6,142 nt of DNA from assembly GCA_027056525.1 (NCBI GenBank), contig JALUKO010000408.1:1-6142 (forward strand), given 5' to 3'. A program made the translations under genes and the position numbers. The notes under the pieces are model-generated. The model was given only the letters and a program-made list of their open reading frames with translations. It was not told the DNA's origin and did no database searches. This stretch comes from Helicobacteraceae bacterium. Lineage in GTDB: Bacteria; Campylobacterota; Campylobacteria; Campylobacterales; Sulfurimonadaceae. Shown one piece after another: positions 6,073 to 6,142 of the stretch. Position 1 is the stretch's first letter, and every line of letters starts with the position of its first letter.

Positions 6073-6084
6073 CAAATTTAACAA
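6067..6084 (-). promoter_or_regulatory. Direct repeat in the sqr promoter resembling the site before the response regulator
   Basis: Read on the minus strand, TTGTTAA (6084-6078), ATTT and GTGATAA (6073-6067) form two half-sites 11 bp apart. Each differs by one base from the TTGATAA half-sites at 25-42. Over 20 aligned bases the two promoters agree at 17. The site overlaps the -10 element, where a bound regulator would usually repress. The shared -10 sequence and high AT content account for some of the likeness. Confidence 0.3.
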
Positions 6085-6142
6085 AAAATATACTTAAGTG
6101 AATTAGTCAAAATTATTTATAAGTTTAATTTATATATTTATA

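Overview
The window is AT-rich, densely packed bacterial DNA. Gene style, codon use and content (a chemolithotroph-type sulfide:quinone oxidoreductase beside two-component genes, T-rich promoters without a clear -35 box) suggest a sulfur-oxidising member of the Campylobacterota, of the Sulfurimonas/Sulfurovum kind. The taxon is inferred; no marker gene is present.

Layout from left to right: a response regulator gene on the plus strand (55-804) converges on a large hybrid histidine kinase gene on the minus strand (812-3481). The two share one bidirectional terminator hairpin that includes both stop codons. The kinase lies 14 bases downstream of, and probably in one operon with, a membrane protein (3496-4314) whose N-terminal half is a peptide deformylase fold with its metal ligands and catalytic glutamate replaced. 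After an 84-base intergenic stretch holding a hairpin comes an unannotated 53-residue gene (4399-4560) with the strongest Shine-Dalgarno sequence in the window. It sits 16 bases behind a sulfide:quinone oxidoreductase gene (4577-6031). The right end (6032-6142) is the sqr promoter region.

How it may work together (inference): the kinase has every domain of a phosphorelay (His290 to Asp690 to His838), and the neighbouring OmpR-type regulator (Asp55) is the natural final acceptor. The dead deformylase-like membrane protein could be a sensory or scaffolding partner of the soluble kinase. A TTGATAA-N4-TTGATAA direct repeat with 11-bp spacing in front of the regulator has a near-match in front of sqr. 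This raises the possibility that the regulator controls itself and sulfide oxidation. The small gene behind sqr encodes an amphipathic helix that resembles the C-terminal membrane-binding helix of the SQR and may be an SQR partner.

Most notable points: the pseudo-deformylase/kinase pair, the small sqr-linked gene, and the shared repeat in the two promoters. No RNA genes, mobile elements or CRISPR arrays were seen.
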